Below, piece by piece: positions 35,781 through 43,664 of a DNA stretch of 64,000 nucleotides. The translations under genes were made by a program, and so were the position numbers. The notes under the pieces were generated by a model that made no database searches, was not told where the DNA came from, and saw nothing but the letters and a program-made list of their open reading frames with translations. This stretch comes from Terrilactibacillus laevilacticus (lineage in GTDB: Bacteria; Bacillota; Bacilli; Bacillales; Sporolactobacillaceae): NCBI RefSeq assembly GCF_006517395.1, contig NZ_VDCY01000007.1:62001-126000 (forward strand). The letters are read 5' to 3'. The number at the start of each line of letters is the position of its first letter. The stretch's first letter is position 1.

Positions 35781-35955
35781 GGTGGGGTGTGTACTACCTA
35801 TTCATTCAATCTTATCTACCAAGTCTTTCGTTGACTTGCTGGGAAAACTAAAGTATTTATTAAAAATACTCTCTAAAGTCATTATGACTGATATCCCATG
35901 ACAAGAACAATTAGGTTAGTATACCAATCAATTTAGTTGGTATTAATGCAGTACT
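35735..35955 (-). ncRNA. Candidate structured small RNA with its own promoter and terminator
   Basis: A near-consensus promoter drives about 220 bases of minus-strand DNA that end in a strong terminator and contain no normal gene. The predicted transcript could close on itself (GTACTGC near the 5' end with GGTAGTAC before the terminator) and contains several short perfect hairpins: ATACCAA/TTGGTAT (35921-35943), AGTCAT/ATGACT, AGTATTT/AAATACT and CAAGTC/GACTTG. It matches no riboswitch or RNA family I recognise. It also holds a 26-codon frame (35802-35882), so it could be the 5' end of a deleted gene or a peptide message instead. Confidence 0.4.
35802..35882 (-). CDS. Possible 26-residue peptide or truncated gene start
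   Basis: ATG-started frame, residues beginning MTLESIFNKYF and ending TKDLVDKIE, inside the orphan transcript. Composition is protein-like but no good ribosome site precedes it. It could be the amino end of a gene whose remainder was lost to the repeat rearrangements next to it. Confidence 0.25.
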   Translation of the reverse strand: MTLESIFNKYFSFPSKSTKDLVDKIE

Positions 35956-35956
35956 T

Positions 35957-35985
35957 ACTATACAGACAATTTCTTATCTCGTCAA
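35957..35985 (-). promoter_or_regulatory. Strong orphan promoter
   Basis: TTGACG (35980-35985) and TATAGT (35957-35962) on the minus strand with the ideal 17-base spacing; the 41-bp tandem repeat begins 18 bases upstream. Confidence 0.75.
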
Positions 35986-36003
35986 CTATTTTTTTGTTGG
36001 TAA

Positions 36004-36249
36004 TGAGGAACCCCGGCGCCGAATTGAGCCACTTTCGGATTTATTGAGGAACTCCAGCGCCGAATTGAGCCACTTTCGGATTTATTGAGGAACTTCGACG
36101 CCGAATTGAGCCACTTCTAGATTTATTGAGGAACTCCAGCGCCGAATTGAGCCACTTTCGGATTTATTGAGGAACTCCAGCGCCGAATTGAGCCACTTTC
36201 GGATTTATTGAGGAACTTCGGCACCGAATTATGCTACTTCTGGATTCGT
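36004..36249. repeat. Tandem repeat, six units of 41 bp
   Basis: Units begin TGAGGAAC at 36004, 36045, 36086, 36127, 36168 and 36209; the core is GCCGAATTGAGCCACTT. Units 2, 4 and 5 are identical over most of their length, units 1 and 3 differ at a few bases and unit 6 is degenerate. The unit is not a multiple of three and is more GC-rich than its surroundings. It fills the space between the pgl stop and the orphan promoter. Confidence 0.95.
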
Positions 36250-36273
36250 ATATAAACTCTACATAAAATGACA

Positions 36274-37332
36274 CTATACATTTAAAAACTTAACACAAAC
36301 AGGATCATGCACTTCTGGTTCTCCATCTACCAACGTCAGCTTTCCGGTTTCTTCATCTCGAATAAATAAGACAAGATTGTTCGAGTTTTGGTTGGCTGCG
36401 ATAAGGAATTTTTCGGTTGGATCTAAAGAAAAATCTCTTGGGCCTTTTCCCTCTGTAGAAGTAATTTCAACTAACGTCAATTTTCCCGTTTTATCGTCTA
36501 CTTCAAATACACCAATACTGTCGTGTCCGCGCGTTGCTGTATAGACAAAGCGTCCATCACGAGTGATGTGAATAGCACTGCCGCTGCTAGTTTCTTTATA
36601 ACCTTCTGGTAAGGTCGATTGGTATTCAATGATAGAAAAACGACCATCTTCAGCATTAAATTTTAGTGAAACCACTTCAGAAGTTAATTCTGTCATGACG
36701 TAAGCATAGGGTTTTGTAGGATGAAAAACAAGGTGACGCACACCACTAGCTGGACTAAAGTCAAGTGTATGGACTGTTTTTAATGTATTTTTCTCGATTT
36801 TGTATGTAACCAGTTGGTCTGTTCCAAGATCGACGACAACGACGAACTTTTGATCTGGGGTAAAAGCGGAATAATGGATATGCGGGGCTTCCTGTCTTTC
36901 TTCATAATGCCCTGACCCTTCATGTCTAACAATCGAAACAGCTGGACTAATAGAGCCATCGTCTTTTACTAAATAAAGGCCAACCGTACCTTTATGGTAA
37001 TTTGATGATAGGAGATGACTATTTTCTTTATTTATACCGACGTAACAAGGAGCTGCCCCCTCGAGAAGTTCGTGATTAATTGGTTTTAAATCATTCGTCT
37101 CCGCATCAATCAAAAAGGACGCTACCCCTCCTGATGTCCCCTCTTTTATGACTGAATAAAGATACTTATTATCTTCACTAATGGCTAAATATGTAGGATT
37201 ATCTATTGTACCAGCAAGCTCAACATCTGTAATTTTAGGCTTGTCCGTATCTAAAGTAAAACGATAAATACCTTGGCTTTCACCATTGGTATACGTTCCA
37301 ATGTAGCCAATGAACTGTTTTGAGTTAGCCAT
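36274..37332 (-). CDS. pgl: 6-phosphogluconolactonase, seven-bladed lactonase family (YkgB-like)
   Basis: 352 residues of beta-propeller type, with repeated blades (YLAISEDNKYLYSV, HYSAFTPDQKFVVVVDLGTDQL, HLVFHPTKPYAYVMTE, IHITRDGRFVYTATRG). B. subtilis YkgB of this family hydrolyses 6-phosphogluconolactone in the pentose phosphate pathway, so this function is probable. No signal peptide. A GGAGGG site precedes the ATG. It stands alone, directly beside the tandem repeat. Confidence 0.85.
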   Translation of the reverse strand: MANSKQFIGYIGTYTNGESQGIYRFTLDTDKPKITDVELAGTIDNPTYLAISEDNKYLYSVIKEGTSGGVASFLIDAETNDLKPINHELLEGAAPCYVGINKENSHLLSSNYHKGTVGLYLVKDDGSISPAVSIVRHEGSGHYEERQEAPHIHYSAFTPDQKFVVVVDLGTDQLVTYKIEKNTLKTVHTLDFSPASGVRHLVFHPTKPYAYVMTELTSEVVSLKFNAEDGRFSIIEYQSTLPEGYKETSSGSAIHITRDGRFVYTATRGHDSIGVFEVDDKTGKLTLVEITSTEGKGPRDFSLDPTEKFLIAANQNSNNLVLFIRDEETGKLTLVDGEPEVHDPVCVKFLNV

Positions 37333-37457
37333 TCAAAACCCTCCTTCAATTTTATAAGACATTATAGCACATCTGATTTCAAGACTTCTTTAAATAACTC
37401 TGTTAGTTTCAGATTATCAAACGCTTTCAAAATGACTCTTTTGCTATTAAATACACC

Positions 37458-37502
37458 ATAAAAAGCAGAACAGATCAAGTGATTTGTTCTGCTTTTAAAA
37501 TG
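37458..37502. terminator. Terminator of ywrD
   Basis: Arms AAAAGCAGAACA and TGTTCTGCTTTT about 15 bases beyond the stop. Confidence 0.8.
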
Positions 37503-37516
37503 ACTTACTCTTTTAG

Positions 37517-39097
37517 TTAAATTCCTACGCTTGCTCCATTGCCTCTCGGATCAACACCGCCTTTTAAAAATCCTTGGTCATCAATGAGAATGGCTTGAGC
37601 TTGGCCCATGACTTTATCAAATGAATTCACAATATTCACTTGATGCTTCGCTTGCTTTAACTCTGTCACGGATTTCTCATCAACTCGGTCTTCTATTTTG
37701 AGTTCTTGGGTCTCTTCGCCCCATGTTTTTCCCCAGACGAATCTAGGTTCATTTAGAGCTTGCTGTGGCTCCATACCATAGTCAATCATTCGGGTAATAA
37801 TGGCTGTTTGGGTTTGAGGCTGCCCCTCCCCCCCTTGCGTTCCATATAGAATCCTTGGCTTGCCATCTTTACAAGCCATAGCAGGCATAAGCGTGTGGAA
37901 CGTCCGTTTATTGGGTTCTAACGTATTAACATGCTCTGGGTCTAAAGAAAAGAAAGATCCCCGATTCTGCATGATAATGCCTGTATTTCCTGCTACGACA
38001 CCTGAACCATATTCAAAATAAAGACTTTGAATAAACGAGACGGCGTTTCCCTCTTTATCAACAACCGCTGCATAAGCCGTGTCACTTCCCATTGATGGCG
38101 ATTGAACCTCATTCGAATTTACATCTATGGAAGAGGCAAGTTCTTTTGCGAATGTTTTACTTAACAACCGGTCTAATGGTATATCAAAAAACTCTGGATC
38201 CGTAAGAACTTGATTTCGTTCATGAATCCCCTTTTTTATAGCTTCAACTAACAGATGATAATACTCAAAAGAGCCATGCTTAATTTTTCCAAAATCGTAA
38301 TTTTCTAAAATATTGAGGACTAATAGACCAATAAATCCTTGTGAGTTTGGTGGGACTTGATACATAGTATAATCACGATAAGTCGCTGAAATAGGTGTGA
38401 CCCATTCTCCATGATGTGACGCAAAATCCTCTTCTGTCAACAAGCCCCCTTGACCTTGCAAATAGGAAACGATAGCCTGTGCAACTTCACCTTTATAAAA
38501 TATATCTCTACCAAACTCTGATATCGCTGATAATGTTCTTGCCAAGTCTTTTTGTATAAAGCGTTCACCTATTTCAGGTATTTTCCCATTTGGCATGTAT
38601 ATATCCGAAGTAATCGGAGTTTCCGAAAGTAATTTGGTATTTATTTTGGTATTAAAATGCTGATCTTCAGAGAAAGGGAAGCCATGTTCAGCGTAATCAA
38701 TCGCAGGCTCAAGAACTTCCGCTAAAGTCATACTTCCATACTCATTCAAAATGGCGTCCCAACTGTCTACCATACCAGGGACTGTAATGATGCTCTCTAT
38801 CCCACGAAAAGGAATACTGCTTTTACCAGCAAAGGCCCCTCTTGTCACTTTACCTCCTGATCGGCCACTTCCATTATAAGCCCGAATAGTCTTATCTTTG
38901 TTGCGATAAGTCAGCCAAAATGAATCTCCGCCTAATCCAGTCATATGAGGATAGACAACGGCAAGGCAACCACTCACAGCCACCGCTGCATCAAAGGCAT
39001 TTCCTCCTTTTTGCAAGATTTGATTTCCTGCCATTGAAGCCAGATAATGCGGACTAACAACCATCTGTCTAGTCCCAATAATGGATTGATTCACCAA
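37517..39097 (-). CDS. ywrD: Gamma-glutamyltransferase-like protein (YwrD-like)
   Basis: 526-residue Ntn-hydrolase proenzyme. The self-cleavage site and nucleophilic Thr are in GSDTAYAAVVDKEGNAVSF (near 350), separating large and small subunits; GGEGQPQTQ near 440 lines the active site. No signal peptide is visible (starts MVNQSIIGTRQM), unlike the secreted Ggt, which matches cytoplasmic YwrD. It is divergent from ywrC-B-A exactly as expected for the B. subtilis ywr cluster. True substrate unknown; gamma-glutamyl or acyl amide hydrolysis is likely. Confidence 0.88.
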   Translation of the reverse strand: MVNQSIIGTRQMVVSPHYLASMAGNQILQKGGNAFDAAVAVSGCLAVVYPHMTGLGGDSFWLTYRNKDKTIRAYNGSGRSGGKVTRGAFAGKSSIPFRGIESIITVPGMVDSWDAILNEYGSMTLAEVLEPAIDYAEHGFPFSEDQHFNTKINTKLLSETPITSDIYMPNGKIPEIGERFIQKDLARTLSAISEFGRDIFYKGEVAQAIVSYLQGQGGLLTEEDFASHHGEWVTPISATYRDYTMYQVPPNSQGFIGLLVLNILENYDFGKIKHGSFEYYHLLVEAIKKGIHERNQVLTDPEFFDIPLDRLLSKTFAKELASSIDVNSNEVQSPSMGSDTAYAAVVDKEGNAVSFIQSLYFEYGSGVVAGNTGIIMQNRGSFFSLDPEHVNTLEPNKRTFHTLMPAMACKDGKPRILYGTQGGEGQPQTQTAIITRMIDYGMEPQQALNEPRFVWGKTWGEETQELKIEDRVDEKSVTELKQAKHQVNIVNSFDKVMGQAQAILIDDQGFLKGGVDPRGNGASVGI

Positions 39098-39535
39098 AAA
39101 GACCCCTTTCTAACGCACTATCAGTATTTATAATTATTCGAATTATTTTAAGAAAGAAAACCTTAAAATTCATGTTAGATGATCCTTTGAACTTAGTCAA
39201 GACCGTTCAACCTATTCGTTGTTAGTTTTTCAATAAATGGAGTTATTTGTAACTTTCCGTAAGAAATAAGTATCATAACGTATATATAATGAATATAATT
39301 ATTTCGAAACGTAATTTATCATAAACCAATATATCCTACCTTCTTTTCCTTTTTAAAAGATTTAAGCTAAGAACATATTTAATAAAACATCATTTACTTC
39401 TATTCGTTTATCGTTTATTCTAATAATTGATATAACGTAAGAATATACTGTGTAATACTAACGAATAGAAATGTTTTGATTTAGTTAAAGTACGATATGT
39501 TAGGCTGAATTTAGATAAGAGAGGATGAAAAAGAC
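39098..39535. other. Divergent regulatory region between ywrD and ywrC
   Basis: 438 bases of very AT-rich DNA without a gene. It includes TTGATA and TGTAAT 18 bases apart on the plus strand (39427-39456), a possible ywrC promoter. Many A/T tracts would suit binding of an Lrp-type protein such as the adjacent YwrC; no clean dyad was identified. Confidence 0.5.
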
Positions 39536-40015
39536 ATGAATCCTGCAGCATTTGAACTTCCTGAATCGAAACTAGATGAAATCGATAAAAAAATACTTAC
39601 GATTTTCCATGAAGATGGAAGAATCTCCTTTACGGATCTTGGAAAACGAGTTGGATTATCCCGAGTAGCTGTTGCTACCCGTGTAACGAACTTAATGGAA
39701 AAAGGCATTATTGAAAAATTTACTGCCGTCATTAATCCTTCTCAAATTGGGATGGATGTTTCAGCCTTTTACAATGTCGAAGTTGAACCTCAACATCTTC
39801 AATCGGTTGCTGAACAATTATCACTTGATCCTGCTGTGACAAGCCTTTATCACATGACTGGACCAAGTAAACTACACATGCATGGGATCTTCTCGAGCAA
39901 TAAAGAGATGGAAAACTTCCTTGTTGAAAAATTGTATCCAATGGAAGGCGTTATTAGTGTCGATTGCCAAGTTCTCATTAAACGTTATAAAAGCCGTATG
40001 GGTATGAAACTATAA
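39536..40015 (+). CDS. ywrC: Lrp/AsnC-family regulator (YwrC-like)
   Basis: 159 residues: winged helix [20 protein letters not shown] with recognition helix [16 protein letters not shown], then a RAM domain ([14 protein letters not shown] onward). Precedes the two half-size chromate transporters by 21 bases and so likely controls them and the divergent ywrD. The ATG follows GAGAGGATGAAAAAGAC. Confidence 0.88.
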   Translation: MNPAAFELPESKLDEIDKKILTIFHEDGRISFTDLGKRVGLSRVAVATRVTNLMEKGIIEKFTAVINPSQIGMDVSAFYNVEVEPQHLQSVAEQLSLDPAVTSLYHMTGPSKLHMHGIFSSNKEMENFLVEKLYPMEGVISVDCQVLIKRYKSRMGMKL

Positions 40016-40036
40016 TAAATGAAGAGGTGAATCATT

Positions 40037-40621
40037 ATGAGTCATACATATAAAGATCTAGTAATTGCTATGGTTCGTACCGGCATTCTTGGTTATGGTG
40101 GCGGACCATCCGTCATGCCGTTATTTAGACATGAAGCCGTTAACCGTTATCATTGGTTAGAAGATGAAGAATTTGGTGAAGTCCTAGCATTAGCGAATGC
40201 CCTGCCTGGACCCATTGCAACCAAAATTGCAGGCTATCTTGGTTATCGAACGAAAGGCTCTCTAGGCGCTGCTGTTGCGATTATTGCACATATTCTCCCA
40301 ACTTGTTTAGCGATGATTGCCCTTGCTTCCTTAATCAGTGTTCTAAAAAGCTCTCCATTTATTGAAGGCATGATTGCAGCCGTTTTACCTGTTATTGCCG
40401 TCATGCTTGGCCAAATGGCTTATAAGTTTGGGAGTAAAGCTGTGAAAGGGTTAGGTTGGGTATTAGGGTTTGCTACCTTTATCATCGCTTTCGTTATGCT
40501 TCAAATTATTCCGGTCCATCCCGCCATCGTCATCATTCTTTTTCTAGCCTATGGGACGGTTCATTATAAACTTAAAAACAAAATCAACAAACACCATGAT
40601 AGAGACCGGGAGGCCATATAA
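40037..40621 (+). CDS. ywrB: Chromate transporter, short-chain ChrA subunit 1
   Basis: 194 residues, five to six membrane segments. Family signature GYGGGPSVMPLFRHEAV near the N-terminus and ALANALPGPIATKIAGYLGY. Short-chain CHR proteins occur as pairs, together equal to a full ChrA, and export chromate or move related oxyanions. The stop overlaps the start of the partner. The ATG has AGAGGTGAATC upstream. Confidence 0.9.
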   Translation: MSHTYKDLVIAMVRTGILGYGGGPSVMPLFRHEAVNRYHWLEDEEFGEVLALANALPGPIATKIAGYLGYRTKGSLGAAVAIIAHILPTCLAMIALASLISVLKSSPFIEGMIAAVLPVIAVMLGQMAYKFGSKAVKGLGWVLGFATFIIAFVMLQIIPVHPAIVIILFLAYGTVHYKLKNKINKHHDRDREAI

Positions 40622-41166
40622 TGATGAGTTTAATTTCCGTTTTTCTAGGTTTTTTTGTCGCTAATATTCTGGGTTATGGTGGTGGTCCATCGTCCATTCC
40701 TCTTATGTATCAAGAAGTGGTTACCCACTATCAGTGGCTAACAAATATCGACTTTTCTAACATGCTAGCCCTAGGCAACGCCTTACCTGGCCCGATATCC
40801 ACCAAAATTGCTGCCTATGTCGGCTATAACGTTTCGGGGGTTTTTGGTGTTATCGTGGCTGTCGTTGCTACAATTGCACCTTCATCCATTGCCCTTATTC
40901 TTTTACTAAAGTTGCTTCAAAAACACCGTCAATCTTCAGTCGTTAAAGGAATGACATTACTTGTACAGCCTGTTATTGCCATTATGATGATTGTATTAAC
41001 ATGGCAAATGGGAAGAGATTCCATCCATTCACTGGGACCTATTCAAGCCATCATTATTGCTGCCATATCGTTTCTAGCCATGACAAAATTAAAAGTTCAT
41101 CCAGCTATCGTTATTATTATTGCTTTTATTTATGGTGGACTTGTTGTTCCTCATCTTCATATTTAA
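40621..41166 (+). CDS. ywrA: Chromate transporter, short-chain ChrA subunit 2
   Basis: 181 residues with the same fold: ANILGYGGGPSSIPLMYQE and LALGNALPGPISTKIAAYVGY. Divergent enough from its partner to be a complementary half. Two in-frame ATGs (40621, 40624) follow GGGAGGCCAT; the second may be used. Translation is coupled to ywrB. A terminator follows, with a miniature element inserted at its end. Confidence 0.9.
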   Translation: MMSLISVFLGFFVANILGYGGGPSSIPLMYQEVVTHYQWLTNIDFSNMLALGNALPGPISTKIAAYVGYNVSGVFGVIVAVVATIAPSSIALILLLKLLQKHRQSSVVKGMTLLVQPVIAIMMIVLTWQMGRDSIHSLGPIQAIIIAAISFLAMTKLKVHPAIVIIIAFIYGGLVVPHLHI

Positions 41167-41173
41167 TTAATAC

Positions 41174-41206
41174 TAAAAGAACAGGTCAGACGGCCTGTTC
41201 TTTTAG
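41174..41206 (+). terminator. Terminator of ywrC-B-A
   Basis: AAAAGAACAGG and CCTGTTCTTTT arms. The T-run TTTTAG at its 3' edge is also the target duplication of miniature element E. Confidence 0.85.
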
Positions 41207-41489
41207 AGGTTGTTCAAAAAGTCACCAAATGATAAGCTACGAATCTCGGCGCCTTCTCGTTTTTTCCGGTCCTCATGTAGCGGATACAAGAGGATCTCTG
41301 GCTAAAATCGCTCACGTCCTGTGGCTGGCGCCTGAAGCTACCACAACGCGAGGAATGCCGGTCCTCGGGAACTTGCCGCCGCTCTTAGCCTTCCGACGCC
41401 CAGGACGGGCAAGTAACTGGCGTTTCTTTCAGGACGCCAGCGTACTTAGCCAGTAACCCTTTTCAATTGTCACCTTTTTGAACATGCAC
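41207..41489 (+). mobile_element. Miniature inverted-repeat element, copy E (283 bp)
   Basis: Long form with the standard ends and exact TTTTAG duplications (41201-41206 and 41490-41495). The left duplication is the tail of the ywrA terminator. Spurious open frames run across it. Confidence 0.92.
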
Positions 41490-41498
41490 TTTTAGTAT

Positions 41499-42317
41499 TC
41501 ATTCATCTCCTTGAAGTAAGCTTTTTCTTATTTTGAGCTTCTCTTCATTTGAAATCTTGGTTTTACCATTGTAAAGAGCTTTTTCCCAATGTCCGTACAT
41601 AGGGTTTGGAAACACTATAAATTTATTTCCAAAGGCACGCTTCATTTTATCCACTTTATTTCTTCTATCTTTTATCGTTGGGTACTCAAATCCCTCAAAA
41701 TCTGATAAGTTGTCGCCAAAATAAAGTAAAATGCGATGCGTCTTTGCAACGAGTTTACGTCGTCGATTCTTATTTTTCTCGTGATCCCTTTTTAAAAGGA
41801 CGTGATTCTCTGTAACCTGAGGTGCATCGATATTTTTAAGATTAAGCATCGTTCGTTTTAAGGTTTTATCTGAGCGATCTGAAATATAATAGATATCAAC
41901 CCCTCTTCGATCGGCTTCTTTTAAAAAGTCTAAGGCCCCTGGTAACGGCTCTGCCTTTGCTTTGGCAATCCATTTGCGCCATTCCTTTTCATTCAAAGAG
42001 CCTTGACCAACTTTTGAAAATTTAGCGTCTAGCGGACTATTGTTGACAATCGTTTCATCTACATCCAATACAACCCCTGGCTTCTTACTGTATTTCTTTT
42101 TTAAAGCTTGTTTCAACTTTTCAGTTCCAATATTATAACCTTGATAATAGAGTGCTTGAGCTTCTCCAGATGTTTGAAACCATAAATCTGCCATTATGCT
42201 CTGTTCGTTAGTTTGCTCTTTATGATTCATTCCATCTTTTGCATATGAACTTTGAGTATCAAAGATGAATGTCACACATAAAAGAGCCATGATTAAACAA
42301 TTTAGTTTTCTTCTCAT
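41499..42317 (-). CDS. Secreted class C acid phosphatase, 5'-nucleotidase e(P4) family
   Basis: 272 residues with a signal peptide (basic MRRK, hydrophobic core LIMALLCVTFIF, likely cut after SYA). HAD phosphatase motifs: VVLDVDETIVN (DxDxT nucleophile), ISDRSD, and LYFGDNLSDFEG with the metal Asp residues. Family members dephosphorylate nucleotides and NADP outside the cell. The usual lipobox Cys is not evident at the cleavage site, so this may be released rather than lipid-anchored. The ATG follows GAAAGGAATG. Confidence 0.85.
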   Translation of the reverse strand: MRRKLNCLIMALLCVTFIFDTQSSYAKDGMNHKEQTNEQSIMADLWFQTSGEAQALYYQGYNIGTEKLKQALKKKYSKKPGVVLDVDETIVNNSPLDAKFSKVGQGSLNEKEWRKWIAKAKAEPLPGALDFLKEADRRGVDIYYISDRSDKTLKRTMLNLKNIDAPQVTENHVLLKRDHEKNKNRRRKLVAKTHRILLYFGDNLSDFEGFEYPTIKDRRNKVDKMKRAFGNKFIVFPNPMYGHWEKALYNGKTKISNEEKLKIRKSLLQGDE

Positions 42318-42409
42318 TATAAGTCATTCCTTTCACACAATTTCCGTTTGATTACAATGAATAGTTTGACTTAATTCAATGTTTTTATGTGAAGGAATCT
42401 TAAACTACC

Positions 42410-42464
42410 AGTAAAAAAAGGAACTTCAATCATTGGGGATTTGCCAATATCAAAGTTCCGTTAT
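42410..42464 (-). terminator. Terminator-like hairpin upstream of the phosphatase gene
   Basis: Arms GGAACTT and AAGTTCC extended by further pairs (ATATTGG/CCAATgAT), followed by seven T on the minus strand. It would stop transcripts coming from the rnhA side. Confidence 0.65.
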
Positions 42465-42511
42465 TCGTAACTTACTATTGATCTTTTCATCGATCTTGCC
42501 ATGATATAATT

Positions 42512-42721
42512 GACACAAATTACACCGAAAATCCTATACCGCTTAATCTTGTCGCACCAGAAAAGAGAGAAAAAGAGATCCAAGCACAGTTACTGAGACC
42601 ATCTTTCAATCACATCAATACATCATCTATATCCTATATTTTATTTAAAGACTTGCGTAATGACTGTGATGCGATATGTAAATTTGGACAAGATTGTTTC
42701 CGTTCTTCAAAAAATATGTAA
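42512..42721 (+). pseudogene. Gene fragment of unknown family, no start codon
   Basis: An open frame of about 70 codons with protein-like composition (includes NPIPLNLVAPEKREKEIQAQ and later FKDLRNDCDAICKFGQDCF) and no ATG, GTG or TTG plus ribosome site. It ends in a natural stop at 42721. I take it for the C-terminal relic of a deleted gene. No family recognised. Confidence 0.35.
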
Positions 42722-42785
42722 AATGGTCTGAATTTTCAACTATGCAAACAAAAGCATTCGATTTATTCCCATTATTTAGTCAAAA

Positions 42786-42812
42786 ATTGCGGTGACAAGT
42801 AAGTCACCGCAT
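42786..42812 (-). terminator. Terminator of rnhA
   Basis: GCGGTGAC and GTCACCGC arms followed by AATTTTTGA on the minus strand. Confidence 0.7.
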
Positions 42813-42828
42813 AGCATCTATATTACTT

Positions 42829-43278
42829 CTATCTTGCCTCATCCATCCCGCGATTAGCAAGTTCATCCGCACGTTCATTCAATTCAACACCATTATGTCC
42901 CTTTACTTTATTAAAACGAATGGTATCCTGCATTTTTGAAAGTTCATATAATCTCATCCATAACTCTTTATTTTTAACCGGTTTATTGCCAGCTGTTTTC
43001 CAACCTTTTTTAATCCAGCCTTGAACCCAGCTTGTCATACCATTCACAACATAGGCACTATCGGCATGAATATCGACTGGAATGTGAGTTGTTTTAATGG
43101 CTTCAAGTGCCTTTATTGCGGCAGTCAGCTCCATCACGTTATTTGTTGTATTTAAGGCGCCTCCATAAAGTTCTTTCGTATTACCTTTGTATTGAAGAAC
43201 CACTCCCCATCCGCCAACGTTATGATCACTTTGGTTGCCTCTGCAGCCACCATCACAATAAATTACGATGTTTTCCAT
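42829..43278 (-). CDS. rnhA: Ribonuclease HI
   Basis: 149 residues, manganese/magnesium-dependent endonuclease that cuts the RNA strand of RNA-DNA hybrids. The four acidic residues are visible: Asp in YCDGGCRGN (9), Glu in VMELTAAIKAL (near 50), Asp in HADSAYVVNG (near 73) and Asp in NERADELAN (near 140). The basic protrusion GWIKKGWKTAG typical of E. coli-type RNase HI is present, so activity on substrate is expected. In B. subtilis the main enzymes are HII and HIII, so a bona fide HI is a useful taxonomic trait. Confidence 0.93.
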   Translation of the reverse strand: MENIVIYCDGGCRGNQSDHNVGGWGVVLQYKGNTKELYGGALNTTNNVMELTAAIKALEAIKTTHIPVDIHADSAYVVNGMTSWVQGWIKKGWKTAGNKPVKNKELWMRLYELSKMQDTIRFNKVKGHNGVELNERADELANRGMDEAR

Positions 43279-43664
43279 TTTATCACCTCTTGCGTTTTAG
43301 TCACTGTCCTTACTATACACTAATGTCTCGATTTTTTCTTTCATCTAATCAAAGATTACTTCCTACCATCTTAATTACAGAATCACTAGCAGGCACCTGC
43401 TTGCTCTCTAGTTTACTAAAGCTCTTTACGGGTATATTTTGATTACATGTCAGACCGTGAAATTGCTTAACTTATAAAGTTAGTTGTGAAAACGCCTTTT
43501 TAAGCTCTATTTAATGGAGTAAAAGATTGCATTAATAAGGTGGAGGTGGCATTAACCCGAAGTCCGAGATGTAATAATTCAAACCTTAGGAAAAAATTTT
43601 GAGACGTGATCTGTTTTTTTGAATATTTGACTAGTCCATAAATTCGACTGGAGATGGTTTTCTT
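43279..43664. other. Intergenic region between rnhA and a symporter gene
   Basis: 386 bases. No convincing gene or RNA; the short open frames are antisense or lack ribosome sites. The last part should contain the symporter promoter, but no clear -35/-10 pair was found. Confidence 0.4.

Noticed and set aside
35380-35985. Riboswitch for the hydroxyacid dehydrogenase
   Set aside because: The dehydrogenase has its own promoter downstream of two terminators and a miniature element, so the orphan RNA is not its leader in the present arrangement.
36004-36249. Possible CRISPR array
   Set aside because: The 41-bp units are directly adjacent with no variable spacers and no cas genes exist in the window; it is a simple tandem repeat.
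41001-41456. 151-codon plus-strand frame
   Set aside because: It overlaps the end of ywrA in another frame and then runs through miniature element E; composition is not protein-like.
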